Positions 30,426-40,046 of a stretch of 64,000 nucleotides of DNA are shown piece after piece; within the stretch, counting starts at the first letter, position 1, and each line of letters begins with the position of its first letter. The position numbers were made by a program, and so were the translations under genes. The notes under the pieces are model-generated. The model was not told the origin of the DNA and searched no databases. It worked only from the letters and a program-made list of their open reading frames with translations. This stretch comes from Psychrobacter pygoscelis. GTDB lineage: Bacteria; Pseudomonadota; Gammaproteobacteria; Pseudomonadales; Moraxellaceae. Where the stretch lies: contig NZ_RQRU01000002.1 of the NCBI RefSeq assembly GCF_004335015.1, forward strand, positions 496,001-560,000, read 5' to 3'.

Positions 30426-32111
30426 TTAGTGCAGATTATGCCTAAGGCGCATGACAGGATGATGATGTGATAGCCACGATTGAATAACCGCAGTCTGCGA
30501 GCTTTGGAGGACCGTAACCCCTGTCATACTTAGAATAAACAGCGGTGTTCTATGCGGCAGTACCCTGCTAGTAGCTGCTTGGTCATCTGCTTGCTTGTAA
30601 ATAAGAGAACATAGTATGACTGATCCGCGCATAAACTGCGGCAGTTGCAAGGCTTGTAGTAGCTTCTTACCAGACTTACTCCCGATACGACCGGCTAGTC
30701 TCAGTGGCAGATCACGTGGCAAAGGTTCAAACTGTAAAGCCAAATTATCAGAGTTAGTATCCGCCAAACTTACTAACAAATTCGCAGTTAGCTCTGATAA
30801 GTGCTGTAGCTGCCAGCTGAAAGCATGATGACTGTGCTTTAACTCACAATACTTGGACGACCCACCATCAAGTAGCCACTGCTTGAGTAGCTTTTTATTA
30901 AATAACATATCTCTGAGCAAAAGCTCTTGGCTCCGCGGCGGCGACGCTAACCAAGCAGACCAGTCTGAGCGCAGTCGAAACAAGCGCTGCCGATAACGGC
31001 GAATCTCATAGCCATGCTGACTATTATCAGGGGCGCTTTGCCAGTGCAGGCAAGTCTGGTGATCATTATCTTGTCTCAAGCAAAGCTCTAGCACATCATC
31101 AACCAGACGCTTGGGCGGCGGCAAATCCGTCGCCTTAGGGCTTAACCAATAGTGAATTAGAGCAGACTGCCGAGCAGCGGGTAAGTCGAGTACCAGATTA
31201 ATATCTAAAATGGACTGGAGGTGGGCAAGCTCCGCGGTCAATTGCCATTGCCGACTGCGGTCACTATCTTGGTAAAGACAGGTTGTTAAATCATCCTGGG
31301 CTTGCGCCATTACAATGCTATTGGCGTCGCTTAGAAGTTGGCTACTTCGAGCAATAGCCGAGCTTACTTGGGGAAATCGCGCCTGAATCTGCGGCATAAT
31401 GACGCTACGCAGCCACGCTCTATCATTGAGCGCCTCCAAGCCCAGCGGCGACTTAAACGCAAGATCATCATGTTTACTAGGTGACGCTGGCATCTCGTTA
31501 GTAGGGTCATCGATATAATCGAGACAAACGCCCTGAGCATAGTCGGTAATTTGAGCTCGGCTAACCGGCAACCATGGCCGCCAAAGATGGATAGTTTTTG
31601 CCTTTTGCGCTTTGTTACGACAAGTCTTATCTGACCACTCTTGCATACCCGAAAGACCATTGACGCCTGCCCCGTTAAACAGCCGCATCAGGACAGTCTC
31701 TACCTGATCATTACGATGATGCGCCAGTATTAGCACGTCGCCAATATTCATCACCTGCATCAGCGCATCGTATCGCGCCTGCCGTGCTGCTTGCTCATCA
31801 CTTCCCTGCACTCGGGCTGGTAGGATCTGGCATGACATACCATGCTCCTCTGCCCAAGCTTGCACCTGCTTGGCCCACGCATCATTAGCGGCCTGCAGAC
31901 CGTGGTTAACGTGTAACAGCTGCGGTAAAAATGGCAATTTGCCTTGATGATAAAGTTGCAGACATATAGCAGCAAGACTTAAAGAGTCTCGACCACCACT
32001 ACAGGCTAGCCAGACTCGACGACCATTTAACACTGCCGCATGTTGAGCAAAGCTTGACAGGAGAGTAGCAATTAAGGGTTGAGCAACATCATGAGAAGAT
32101 TCAGAGACCAT
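30426..32111 (-). CDS. tilS: tRNA(Ile)-lysidine synthetase
   Basis: 561 residues. Converts C34 of tRNA-Ile(CAU) to lysidine with ATP and lysine, so that AUA is read as Ile. PP-loop VWLACSGGRDSLSLAA (SGGRDS at about 38-43), LLHVNHGLQAAND at about 65-77, LILAHHRNDQVETVLMRLFNGAGVNGL at about 110-136, and a recognisable C-terminal domain. Longer than E. coli TilS (432): insertions include a Lys/Ser-rich piece at about 205-225 and expansions in the middle. The catalytic core is complete. The ribosome site is weak. Confidence 0.93.
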   Translation of the reverse strand: MVSESSHDVAQPLIATLLSSFAQHAAVLNGRRVWLACSGGRDSLSLAAICLQLYHQGKLPFLPQLLHVNHGLQAANDAWAKQVQAWAEEHGMSCQILPARVQGSDEQAARQARYDALMQVMNIGDVLILAHHRNDQVETVLMRLFNGAGVNGLSGMQEWSDKTCRNKAQKAKTIHLWRPWLPVSRAQITDYAQGVCLDYIDDPTNEMPASPSKHDDLAFKSPLGLEALNDRAWLRSVIMPQIQARFPQVSSAIARSSQLLSDANSIVMAQAQDDLTTCLYQDSDRSRQWQLTAELAHLQSILDINLVLDLPAARQSALIHYWLSPKATDLPPPKRLVDDVLELCLRQDNDHQTCLHWQSAPDNSQHGYEIRRYRQRLFRLRSDWSAWLASPPRSQELLLRDMLFNKKLLKQWLLDGGSSKYCELKHSHHAFSWQLQHLSELTANLLVSLADTNSDNLALQFEPLPRDLPLRLAGRIGSKSGKKLLQALQLPQFMRGSVILCSLIYKQADDQAATSRVLPHRTPLFILSMTGVTVLQSSQTAVIQSWLSHHHPVMRLRHNLH

Positions 32112-32303
32112 AATAGTAGAGGGCTATAAAGAATGCAGGGTTATAATGCCTGATTGAGCGCAAAATAGAAACCAGCAGCGGTTTTAGCTAGAGAATCTAC
32201 AACAAGACCAGTCAAATTCTAACACTAATCATCAATACCGTTTTAGAACATTAAAAAAACAACAGTAGGGAGCGAAAAGCGCGTTATTGTGCTCACTATG
32301 CCA

Positions 32304-33290
32304 TTAATTATTATCTAAATCACCAGTAGACGGCTGCGAGTAACCTGAATAGTAAGTCACCCGGTTATCTCGTAAAAATCCTGCTAAACCAAGCCCATAA
32401 CGCTCCGCTGTGCGTACCGCGGTACTGGTCGGTGCAGACATACCAACGAGCCACGGAATCTGCGCTCGAATGACCTTTTGTACCAGCTCAATAGACAAGC
32501 GTGAGGTCATAACCACATAATTTAGCTCAGCTTTTTGGCGAACCTGCCAGCCGATAAGCTTATCCAAGGCATTGTGCCGACCCACATCTTCAAATAGCAG
32601 TAGCTCGCCATTAAAGTCAGCCGCAGCAGCATGAATAGCACCTGTCAGAAGATGGCCCTGCTGCGCCGTACTGATTTGCTGACGCAAAAATAATAGCTCA
32701 TTGAGAGTGGGTGCAGGTTTGGGGGTTTGCTGATAAGCGCTTAAGTTTGGCAAAGCTTGCGCCAATCCAGTAATACCGCACATACCGCAGCCAGTACGCC
32801 CGGCAAGCTGGCGCTTCTGGGCTTGAATACGCTGGTGACAGCGCTGATTGAGTACCAGATTTACCAAATATACATCGTAATCTAGCAGCTGATCTGACAG
32901 CGCCAGTGCCTCTTTGGAGGTCATATTAGCGCTTACTAGACTATCTACTAGCCTTGGTCGATTGGTTAAAGCTATCACCTCCCAGTCTAATAGATCACTA
33001 CCTTGACGGATTAGCCCTTCACTAAATAAGAAGCCTATGGCCAAGTATTCTAGCTGATCAGGTGTCGCCATCAGCACCGCATAGTGTATGCCATTAATAA
33101 CAATAGCAATTGCAGCCTCCGTCGCTAAAGTCGCCGACTGCTGCACTAAGCCAGACTGCTGTGTCGATATTTGCTTGTGCTGCTGCGCATTATGTTGCCT
33201 TGTGATGGACGTCGATAATGCCCCCTCTACTTCCTGTAAAGGGGCCGTTCTCTTAAGATTGATCATAATTTTTGCAGATAGCAGTGCCAT
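32304..33290 (-). CDS. fdhD: formate dehydrogenase accessory sulfurtransferase FdhD
   Basis: 328 residues. Transfers sulphur from IscS to the molybdenum cofactor to activate formate dehydrogenases. The active-site cysteine pair is C168 and C171 (GRTGCGMCGITGL). Other family marks: YLAIGFLFSEGLI at about 82-94, HAAAADFNGELLLFEDVGRHNALDKLIG near 215-242, and MTSRLSIELVQKVIRAQIPWLVGMSAPTSTAV near 260-290. Its N-terminus (1-50) is Gln-rich and longer than usual. It starts 8 bp after the YdeP-type gene ends, so the two are one operon, and that enzyme is presumably its client. Confidence 0.93.
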   Translation of the reverse strand: MALLSAKIMINLKRTAPLQEVEGALSTSITRQHNAQQHKQISTQQSGLVQQSATLATEAAIAIVINGIHYAVLMATPDQLEYLAIGFLFSEGLIRQGSDLLDWEVIALTNRPRLVDSLVSANMTSKEALALSDQLLDYDVYLVNLVLNQRCHQRIQAQKRQLAGRTGCGMCGITGLAQALPNLSAYQQTPKPAPTLNELLFLRQQISTAQQGHLLTGAIHAAAADFNGELLLFEDVGRHNALDKLIGWQVRQKAELNYVVMTSRLSIELVQKVIRAQIPWLVGMSAPTSTAVRTAERYGLGLAGFLRDNRVTYYSGYSQPSTGDLDNN

Positions 33291-33298
33291 GAGCGAGG

Positions 33299-35605
33299 TT
33301 AAGCAGCAGCTGAACCTACTTTCTCTAGCACCACATTTAAGGACTTGTATGCAGGCGTTCTTGAATCCGGAGCATGGGTATCAAGATCGATTAAGTCGTT
33401 ACATTCGGGGTAATAAGCAGCGACCGCATTGGCCGCGATATCCATCTCTGATAGGATTAATGGTCCGAGCACGCGTTGCTGCTGCTTACTGTCTTGACGC
33501 GTCACCATAATCTGATCGCCAACTTGCCAGCCCATACGTTTGATCTCATCAGGATGCATAAACAAAACGTCACGCCGACTGGTATGGCGGTAACGATCTT
33601 CATAGCCAAAGATAGTGGTATTGAACTGATCATGGCTGCGTACGGTAGTCAATTGCCAGTGACTCTCACTACTCGTGCCGCCAGCATAATTAGCGCTGTC
33701 TGATAGCTGCGCCTGTCCATAAGTAATGGGATATTGCGGCACCACAAACTCTGCCTTGCCGCTCTTCGTGTGCCACTGACGTACGCGAGCAGGATGGAAC
33801 AAATGAAACCCTCGCGGCGCCGCTTGCAAGCGTTGATTAAAATCTTCAAAGCCGCTGATAGCTTTGGCTATATAATCACGGGTAAGATTAAAATCCTCGG
33901 CCATGGCTTGCCAAGGAATATGACCATCAAGTGACCTATCCTCAGTGAATAGATGAGTGGCTATATCAGCGATAATTTGTGCGTCTGACTTGAGGGCATC
34001 ACTAATAGGCGCCAGTCTGCCTTGTGTCGGTACGATCTGACACATAGAGTCTTCTATAGTAGCAAACTGAACACCTTTGGCCGTCGTCAGCTTTTCGGTA
34101 CGGCTCAGACTCGGTAATATAATATTGTTTGCACCTGGGTGGAGCATCGTCTCATTCAGCTTGGTTCCTACAAATACATTGAGCTTAGTCTGCGTTAGCG
34201 CCTGCTGAATTGATTTGCAATCTGGCGCGGCCATAGAGTAGTTACCGCCCAAGCCCATAAATACTTTGATTTTGCCATCAATGAGCGCCTTAGCACCTTG
34301 CACGACATCAAAGCCATGCTCTCTTGGCATCGGCTGCTTAAATACCTTCTCTAAATTATCCAAAAAGCTTTGACTAGGCCGCTCATGAATACCCATAGTA
34401 CGGTCGCCTTGGACATTGGAGTGACCACGAACTGGCGACGCTCCTGCCCCTTCGACGCCAATCATGCCCATCAATAGCAGCAAGTTGGTAATCATAGCGA
34501 CATTGTCTTCACCTTGAACGTGTTGGGTGATGCCCATACCCCAAGTACAAATGGTCGCAGGACTAGCAGCGACGAGCGTTGCTAAGGTAATAATTTGCGC
34601 TTTATCGATACCACTGCCTTGCTCGATGTCTGCCCATGACTGCTGCTCAAGCCAAGCCTCTAGCGCTGTAAAATGGGCGGTATGAGTGCTAATGAAGTCT
34701 GTATTGATATGATCATTGGCGACCAGCCATTTAGCCACACCCGTGAGTAGAGCCGCGTCACCCCCAATGCGAATTTGCACGACCTCATCGACCATTTTGT
34801 CGCTTTGCGAAGCCACCATATGCAGGGGCTTTTGCGGATTTCTAAATTTGAACAAGGCTTGTTCACGCATGGGGTTAATAGAGATGATCCGGCAGCCTTG
34901 ATGATGAGAGTGGGCCAGCATCTCTAGCATTCGTGGATGATTGGTTGCAGGGTTTTGACCGAACAATAAGATGAGCTTAGCGCGCGAAAAGTCCTCTAAG
35001 GTTACGGTAGCTTTACCTATACCCAGCTGCTTAGCTAGCATCACCGAAGTCGGCTCATGGCACATATTAGAGCAATCGGGCATGTTATTGGTACCAAAGC
35101 TGCGCACCATAAGTTGAAATAAAAAAGCAGGCTCATTAGTGATACGCCCTGAGGTATAAAACATCGCCTCATTAGGATTATCTAACTGCTGTAAGTTCTG
35201 AGCGATACACTGATAGGCTTCTTCCCACGTGATGGGCACATAGCGGTCTTGTGCGCTATCATAGCGAAGCGGCTCAGACAGACGTCCAGCATGCTCTAAC
35301 TGATACCCCGACCACTTTTGAAGTTCTTTGAGCGAATGTTGGGCAAAAAAATCGGCGTCAGCTCTAGTCGCCATAGTCTCACTAGCGACGACCTTGATAC
35401 CATTTTCACACATATCAATCGTCTTTGGACTTTTGTGATCCGGCCAAGCACAGCCAGGGCAATCAAAGCCACCCTCAGGCTGATTGCCCCGTAGGACACT
35501 TCGGCTACCGCGAGCAACGGCATTGAACGACATAAGTTTTCGTGCTGATGAAGCAAGGGCAGGCCAACCAGCAGCAGGATGATTATAAACAGGAATTTTG
35601 CGCAT
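33299..35605 (-). CDS. FdhF/YdeP-family molybdopterin oxidoreductase
   Basis: 768 residues, matching E. coli YdeP (759). Formate-dehydrogenase-like bis-MGD enzyme of the YdeP branch. The N-terminal Cys motif GFDCPGCAWPD (about 46-56) is that of YdeP rather than a full 4Fe-4S motif. The Mo-pterin domains show YTSGRITNEPAFLFQL, DCSNMCHEPTSVML (where FDHs often carry Cys/Sec), LLFGQNPATNHPRMLE, GVEGAGASPVRGHSNVQGDRTMGI and a C-terminal cofactor domain with TTIFGYEDRYRHTSRRDVLFMHPDE. The substrate is unproven; E. coli YdeP is tied to acid resistance. No FDH small subunits are nearby. GAGG before the ATG. Operon with fdhD. Confidence 0.9.
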   Translation of the reverse strand: MRKIPVYNHPAAGWPALASSARKLMSFNAVARGSRSVLRGNQPEGGFDCPGCAWPDHKSPKTIDMCENGIKVVASETMATRADADFFAQHSLKELQKWSGYQLEHAGRLSEPLRYDSAQDRYVPITWEEAYQCIAQNLQQLDNPNEAMFYTSGRITNEPAFLFQLMVRSFGTNNMPDCSNMCHEPTSVMLAKQLGIGKATVTLEDFSRAKLILLFGQNPATNHPRMLEMLAHSHHQGCRIISINPMREQALFKFRNPQKPLHMVASQSDKMVDEVVQIRIGGDAALLTGVAKWLVANDHINTDFISTHTAHFTALEAWLEQQSWADIEQGSGIDKAQIITLATLVAASPATICTWGMGITQHVQGEDNVAMITNLLLLMGMIGVEGAGASPVRGHSNVQGDRTMGIHERPSQSFLDNLEKVFKQPMPREHGFDVVQGAKALIDGKIKVFMGLGGNYSMAAPDCKSIQQALTQTKLNVFVGTKLNETMLHPGANNIILPSLSRTEKLTTAKGVQFATIEDSMCQIVPTQGRLAPISDALKSDAQIIADIATHLFTEDRSLDGHIPWQAMAEDFNLTRDYIAKAISGFEDFNQRLQAAPRGFHLFHPARVRQWHTKSGKAEFVVPQYPITYGQAQLSDSANYAGGTSSESHWQLTTVRSHDQFNTTIFGYEDRYRHTSRRDVLFMHPDEIKRMGWQVGDQIMVTRQDSKQQQRVLGPLILSEMDIAANAVAAYYPECNDLIDLDTHAPDSRTPAYKSLNVVLEKVGSAAA

Positions 35606-35862
35606 AGCAGACCTCAGCTTGGCGGGACAGTCACGAATTAGTGGTCTAAATCCACCTTTATTATTTATCCCTTCTTAGAATAGTGATGCACAGATAAGAC
35701 TACTGGCATCAGAAGAACTATATTATAAAAACTTCAGCTTATTAACGACAGCCTAAATTACCAAATCTAACATTAGGTCAGTTTTATCAATAACCCCTTA
35801 TCCAAGCCAATGAGCTAACATGCATTGAGCATATCTTGGCTTAAATAGGAGTGAGAACTCTA

Positions 35863-36468
35863 CTAGCTTAGTAGCAAAGCACTGACCCCGATTACCGCTA
35901 GAGCCTTCTCAATCCAGTGATGACGCTGCAAAGCAGCTGGCAGGTTCTGAAGGATAATCTGACCAAAGCCGTAACCCACGATATAGAGGATAGTCATCGC
36001 TGTAACCATACCCGCCATAAAGCCAATTGCTGACGCATTAGTGGGAATCTCCATACCATGAGCAATACCATGAAAAACAGCCAGACCACCAGCGATGGTC
36101 AGTAGCATAAACCGCTTACTCTGAAATAATAATGCAGCGGTAATAACGACTGAAGCCATGATACCTATCTCGATAAATACTGAGGTAAATTCAAAACTAA
36201 TCCCAGCGATGAAGCCCACTATAAGCATAGCGATCAGTACGACCGCGCCCCACAGCCCCCCAAATTTAATATCGCGAGAGAATAATAATCCTAAGCCAAA
36301 GGCCAGTAGCATATGGTCAAGACCGCCATAAGGATGCATTATCCCAGCTTCAAATCCAGCAAAGCTACCGGTAGCCAGGCTACCTGAGTGAGCCATCGCA
36401 GTCGTTGCCATCATCGTTAATAAAGACATACCTGCTGCGCCTCCTACTCTAATTAATATCTGATTCAC
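35863..36468 (-). CDS. HupE/UreJ family membrane protein
   Basis: 201 residues, GTG start supported by AAGGAAC about 7 bases upstream. About six hydrophobic helices follow a cleavable-looking N-terminus. The family signature HSGSLATGSFAGFEAGIMHPYGGLDHMLLAFGLGLLFS (about 27-64) carries the conserved HP..G.DH.L residues, and a second His motif is in AVFHGIAHGMEIP (about 134-146). HupE/UreJ proteins are thought to move nickel (or cobalt) and usually sit in hydrogenase or urease clusters; neither is here. Function inferred from family only. Confidence 0.87.
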   Translation of the reverse strand: MNQILIRVGGAAGMSLLTMMATTAMAHSGSLATGSFAGFEAGIMHPYGGLDHMLLAFGLGLLFSRDIKFGGLWGAVVLIAMLIVGFIAGISFEFTSVFIEIGIMASVVITAALLFQSKRFMLLTIAGGLAVFHGIAHGMEIPTNASAIGFMAGMVTAMTILYIVGYGFGQIILQNLPAALQRHHWIEKALAVIGVSALLLS

Positions 36469-36921
36469 TGACGTTCCTTATTATAGTATTTAGTAATTTT
36501 AGTTCTAAGTAGCTTTTAATATTAGCCAACACCTAGTGGCTAATAGATATCACTCTGATTGCTTAATTAATAACAAATCATGGTTAAGTTATTAAGATTT
36601 AATCTCATCTTATAACTTTATGGGAGTAATAAACAGGTTTTAGTGACTTAACTGGCTTCATGAGCGGTCAATCGCCTTTATTAGCCACAGAATAGCTATA
36701 GATTTTTATCATCTACCGCCTGATTTTATTGCAGCGCAAGGCAATTAGCAGAAGATTAAAGAGTCAGTTAGAAAGAAAGAAATTAACAATGAGGTGAAAA
36801 AAGTTAGGTGGGAGTTAGTAGGTAGAGAGATTAGTAGGTAGGAAGAGAAGCATTAATATAAGCACTTACGGCAAGTAGGACTGACTATTCAAGCCAGTCC
36901 CAGCCTCAAGATAACGTCAAC
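36469..36921. other. 453-bp intergenic region
   Basis: No gene. A purine-rich, low-complexity patch at about 36790-36850 has repeated TTAGTAGGTAG-like units. GGACTG/CAGTCC (about 36879-36900) could be a weak hairpin after accA. Confidence 0.4.
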
Positions 36922-37725
36922 TTAACCCACGAGTGCTACTTTGGAGTCAAAGCTTTTTAGACGCGCGTAGCGCTGCTCTAGTAAGGTCTCGGTGTCAAGT
37001 TGATTCAGCTCATCTAGCTGCTGAGTAAGAAGGGTCTTTAGACGAGTCATAACTGGCTTAGGGTCGATGTGCGCGCCTTTACCTTCATCAATCACCGCAT
37101 TCACTAATCCCATCTGATAGAGATTATCGGCATTGAGTTTAAGGGCGTCACTAGCGTCAGAGGCTTTTTCGGCGGTCTTCCAAAGAATGGATGCGCAGCC
37201 CTCGGGTGAGATGACTGAATAGATACTATTTTGCAGCATATTAACACGATCACCGACCCCTATCGCTAACGCTCCACCTGAGCCACCCTCGCCGATGACA
37301 GTAGCAATAATAGGCGTCTTAAGACTAGAGAATACAGCGATACTATCAGCAATAGCCTGTGCCTGACCACGCTCCTCTGCGCCAACACCGGGGTAAGCAC
37401 CTTGGGTGTCAATAAAAGTCAGCACCGGAATATTAAAGCGCTCGGCCATCCTCACCAAACGGATCACTTTGCGATAGCCTTCTGGGTTCGCCATACCAAA
37501 ATTATGCGCGATACGCTCACGAGTACTGTGACCTCGATGCTGACCGATCAGCATGACTGGGCGATTATCCAGTCGTGCAAGCCCACCAATAATGGCCTTA
37601 TCATCAGCATAGGCGCGGTCGCCATGCAAGATATCAAACTCGCTAAACAGCTGATTGGCATAGTCCATAAATAAAGGACGCTTGGCATGTCGTGCTAATT
37701 GGACGCTTTCCCAGACTGAGCTCAT
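36922..37725 (-). CDS. accA: acetyl-CoA carboxylase carboxyltransferase subunit alpha (short form)
   Basis: 267 residues. With AccD it moves the carboxyl group from carboxybiotin to acetyl-CoA. Core motifs are intact: [72 protein letters not shown] and [14 protein letters not shown]. Compared with E. coli AccA (319) about 50 N-terminal residues (the helical region before QLARHPQRP) are missing: the protein starts at [16 protein letters not shown]. An AGGA site 6-7 bases before this ATG supports it as the true start, so this is a short form and not a truncation. Confidence 0.94.
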   Translation of the reverse strand: MSSVWESVQLARHAKRPLFMDYANQLFSEFDILHGDRAYADDKAIIGGLARLDNRPVMLIGQHRGHSTRERIAHNFGMANPEGYRKVIRLVRMAERFNIPVLTFIDTQGAYPGVGAEERGQAQAIADSIAVFSSLKTPIIATVIGEGGSGGALAIGVGDRVNMLQNSIYSVISPEGCASILWKTAEKASDASDALKLNADNLYQMGLVNAVIDEGKGAHIDPKPVMTRLKTLLTQQLDELNQLDTETLLEQRYARLKSFDSKVALVG

Positions 37726-37898
37726 AGGTAATCCTGACTGTCTATCTAACTATCAAAGGCATTAAAATAATAACGGCCAATCATTATTGACCAGTAATTC
37801 AAACTAAGTATACAGATGTAAACTTAATCTTGCTATCGTCGCATAATCGCTAGTAACTTGCAATAGCTCAATTTAATGACTGACCACCGAGCTTAAGA

Positions 37899-39422
37899 TT
37901 ATTGCCCGTCAGAGTCAGTGACTACTTCAAGCTGAATATGCCATTTGGCAAATTGCTCAACCTCGTCATTTAGGTCGGACAACAGTAATGGATAGTCTTC
38001 GCTATCGGCGTCAATAGTAATTCGCCAGTGCTGCTCATCGGCAAGCTCTAAATTGATGACTGGCCGCTCAGAGTCGCTGCGGCTATGATGAGCAAGTACT
38101 GCCAGACGCAGTAGTAAACAGAGATAAACCAGACTAAGGCCACCAATCATCTTGGCTTGAACGAAGCCGTCAGATTTTAGCTTGCGGCGATGGTTCAGTA
38201 CCAACTGCGACATGCGGAGCTGGTCGACCTGAGAGAACCCAGGAACGTCTGAATGCTCAAGTAAATAGGCACTGTGCCGATGATAGCCACTATGACTAAT
38301 CGCCAAACCGATCTCGTGCAAAAAAGCAGCACGGCGCAGTAAATCATCGTCTTCACCATTGAGCCCTAACCGGTGCTGAACCTGCTCAAACAAACTATGG
38401 CTAGACTTAACCACACGATCAGCTTGACGCTTGTCGACTGAATAACGCTGGATAAGGGCGTGAACACTGCGATCGCGGACATCTTCGCTAGCAAAGCGGC
38501 CTAGCATGTCATACATCACCCCTTCACGTAGCGCCCCGTCTGAATAAGTAATAGTATCGATACCAAGGACTTTCATAATGGCCAGTAGCACCGCTACTCC
38601 AGCTGGAAACACAGCCTTACGGTGCTCTTTGACACCTTCAAGCTCGATATCTTCGACGCTGCCTATCTTAACAAGCAGCTTCTCAAGAGACTTAACGCCT
38701 TGATAAGTAATGCGCTCTTGTTCATCTGCCCAGCCTTGAGCAACGAGGACGTTGCGCACCGCCTTAATAGTGCCACTAGAGCCAATGACACTGCTCCAAC
38801 CCGTCTTTTGGTACTGACCGCTAATCGCTAATATCTCTTTTCGTGCGGCAGCGATGGCTTTGTCAAAAGCCTTTTCGCTAATGTCGCCATCCTCAAAGTA
38901 GCTTTTGGTAAAGGCCACGCAGCCCATTTGTAGACTTTCGGTCAATATCGGCTCAAACTCCTGACCGATAATAAACTCGGTAGAACCACCGCCGATATCG
39001 ATGACCAAACGCTTGTCACTACTGGCATTGGTGTGTGAAACGCCCAAATAAATAAGCCGAGCTTCTTCTCGGCCGGCAATAATTTCAATGGGCTTGGGCA
39101 AAATGTCATTGGCACGCTTGATAAACTCATCCGCATTTTTGGCTTGCCGCAGGGCATTAGTAGCGACGATACGCAGACGGTCTGCCGATACAGACTCAAG
39201 CCTTCCCACGAATCGGCTTAAACAGTCTAGACCGCGCTGCTGCGCCTCTTCACTTAAGATGTTGTTGTCATCTAATCCCGCGGCCAATTGGACCTTTTCG
39301 GACATTGAGGCGACTTTTCGAACTTCGCTATGGTCAAGACGAGCAATGGCTAAATGAAAGCTATTTGAGCCAATATCAATGGCCGCCATGAGTTCGTTAT
39401 TGGCTAAAAAGTTGGTCGGCAT
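37899..39422 (-). CDS. ppx: exopolyphosphatase (Ppx/GppA family)
   Basis: 507 residues, ASKHA-fold phosphatase that releases phosphate from polyphosphate ends (or hydrolyses pppGpp in GppA). AAIDIGSNSFHLAIARL (about 13-29), ATNALRQAKN, RLVIDIGGGSTEFIIG (about 135-150) and SDGALREGVMYDMLG (about 302-316) are the diagnostic motifs. The HD-like C-terminal domain (RRAAFLHEIGLAISHSGYHRHS) is present, as in Ppx. Ppx or GppA cannot be fully separated by eye; length and the ppk2 gene 4 kb away favour Ppx. Confidence 0.9.
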   Translation of the reverse strand: MPTNFLANNELMAAIDIGSNSFHLAIARLDHSEVRKVASMSEKVQLAAGLDDNNILSEEAQQRGLDCLSRFVGRLESVSADRLRIVATNALRQAKNADEFIKRANDILPKPIEIIAGREEARLIYLGVSHTNASSDKRLVIDIGGGSTEFIIGQEFEPILTESLQMGCVAFTKSYFEDGDISEKAFDKAIAAARKEILAISGQYQKTGWSSVIGSSGTIKAVRNVLVAQGWADEQERITYQGVKSLEKLLVKIGSVEDIELEGVKEHRKAVFPAGVAVLLAIMKVLGIDTITYSDGALREGVMYDMLGRFASEDVRDRSVHALIQRYSVDKRQADRVVKSSHSLFEQVQHRLGLNGEDDDLLRRAAFLHEIGLAISHSGYHRHSAYLLEHSDVPGFSQVDQLRMSQLVLNHRRKLKSDGFVQAKMIGGLSLVYLCLLLRLAVLAHHSRSDSERPVINLELADEQHWRITIDADSEDYPLLLSDLNDEVEQFAKWHIQLEVVTDSDGQ

Positions 39423-40046
39423 AATAGTTGTTTATTACCCAAGGTTAAATGAAGTGAAACTTAATCGAAAGGCTATAGATATAGCGTCTATAAACTTGGC
39501 TCATTAAAGCACTTATGCCAAAAAGTGGCAAGGTTATCAAGGTAGATTCGCCTAACAAAGAACTTATTATGATCAAACTCATTAGCGCTACTGAGCAGTG
39601 GTGCTATCGATTAAAACGTATGATTGGTCGATGTTGTGGTTTAATCATTGAAAACGTCACAGATGGGTCAATGGGGTATGGCTGTACTTGCTAGCGGACT
39701 CGCTGTTGAGCTTATTTATCATACCCTATCTCTTAACCCATTAGCCTCGTCGTTGATTGAGACGTTAGACTTTGAGACTTTAGACTGATAGTAGAAAGCC
39801 GACAACCCTAAAGTCGTCGGCTACGCACATCAGTAATTATGGCTCTAACAAGCTATCGTAAGTTCATTATAAAAATGATACAGCGGTACTGGGATGAATT
39901 TTTCACAGCCTCTATCGACGGGTCCGCAGCAAGCCAGAAAAACTTGTAGCAGCTCCGCCTCACATTACGATGACTTTATTTGGACTTGACTGTAATACAT
40001 AAGCCTTCATAAACCATAACTTATTAAGACATTTGACACTTAGCCG
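39423..40046. other. 624-bp intergenic region between ppx and hemL
   Basis: Contains the dispersed repeat copy at 39859-39995. A hairpin AGCCGAC/GTCGGCT (about 39796-39820) may be a weak terminator. A 42-codon frame from 39569 is listed under rejected items. Confidence 0.5.
39859..39995. repeat. dispersed intergenic repeat, copy A
   Basis: Matches 61347-61486 in the same orientation. Shared blocks include TAAGTTCATTATAAAAA, CAGCGGTA-TGGGATGAATTTT, CCGCAGCAAGC and TACGA-GACT-TATTT. The 5' half is the better conserved. No reading frame. It appears to be a genus-type non-coding repeat. Confidence 0.7.

Noticed and set aside
36922..37725. accA as a truncated pseudogene
   Set aside because: All catalytic motifs are intact and a good ribosome site precedes the short start, so it is taken as a genuine short form.
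39569..39697. 42-codon plus-strand frame (MIKLISATEQWCYRLKR...) between ppx and hemL
   Set aside because: Short, Cys-rich, no clear ribosome site and no family I recognise; kept only as a note.
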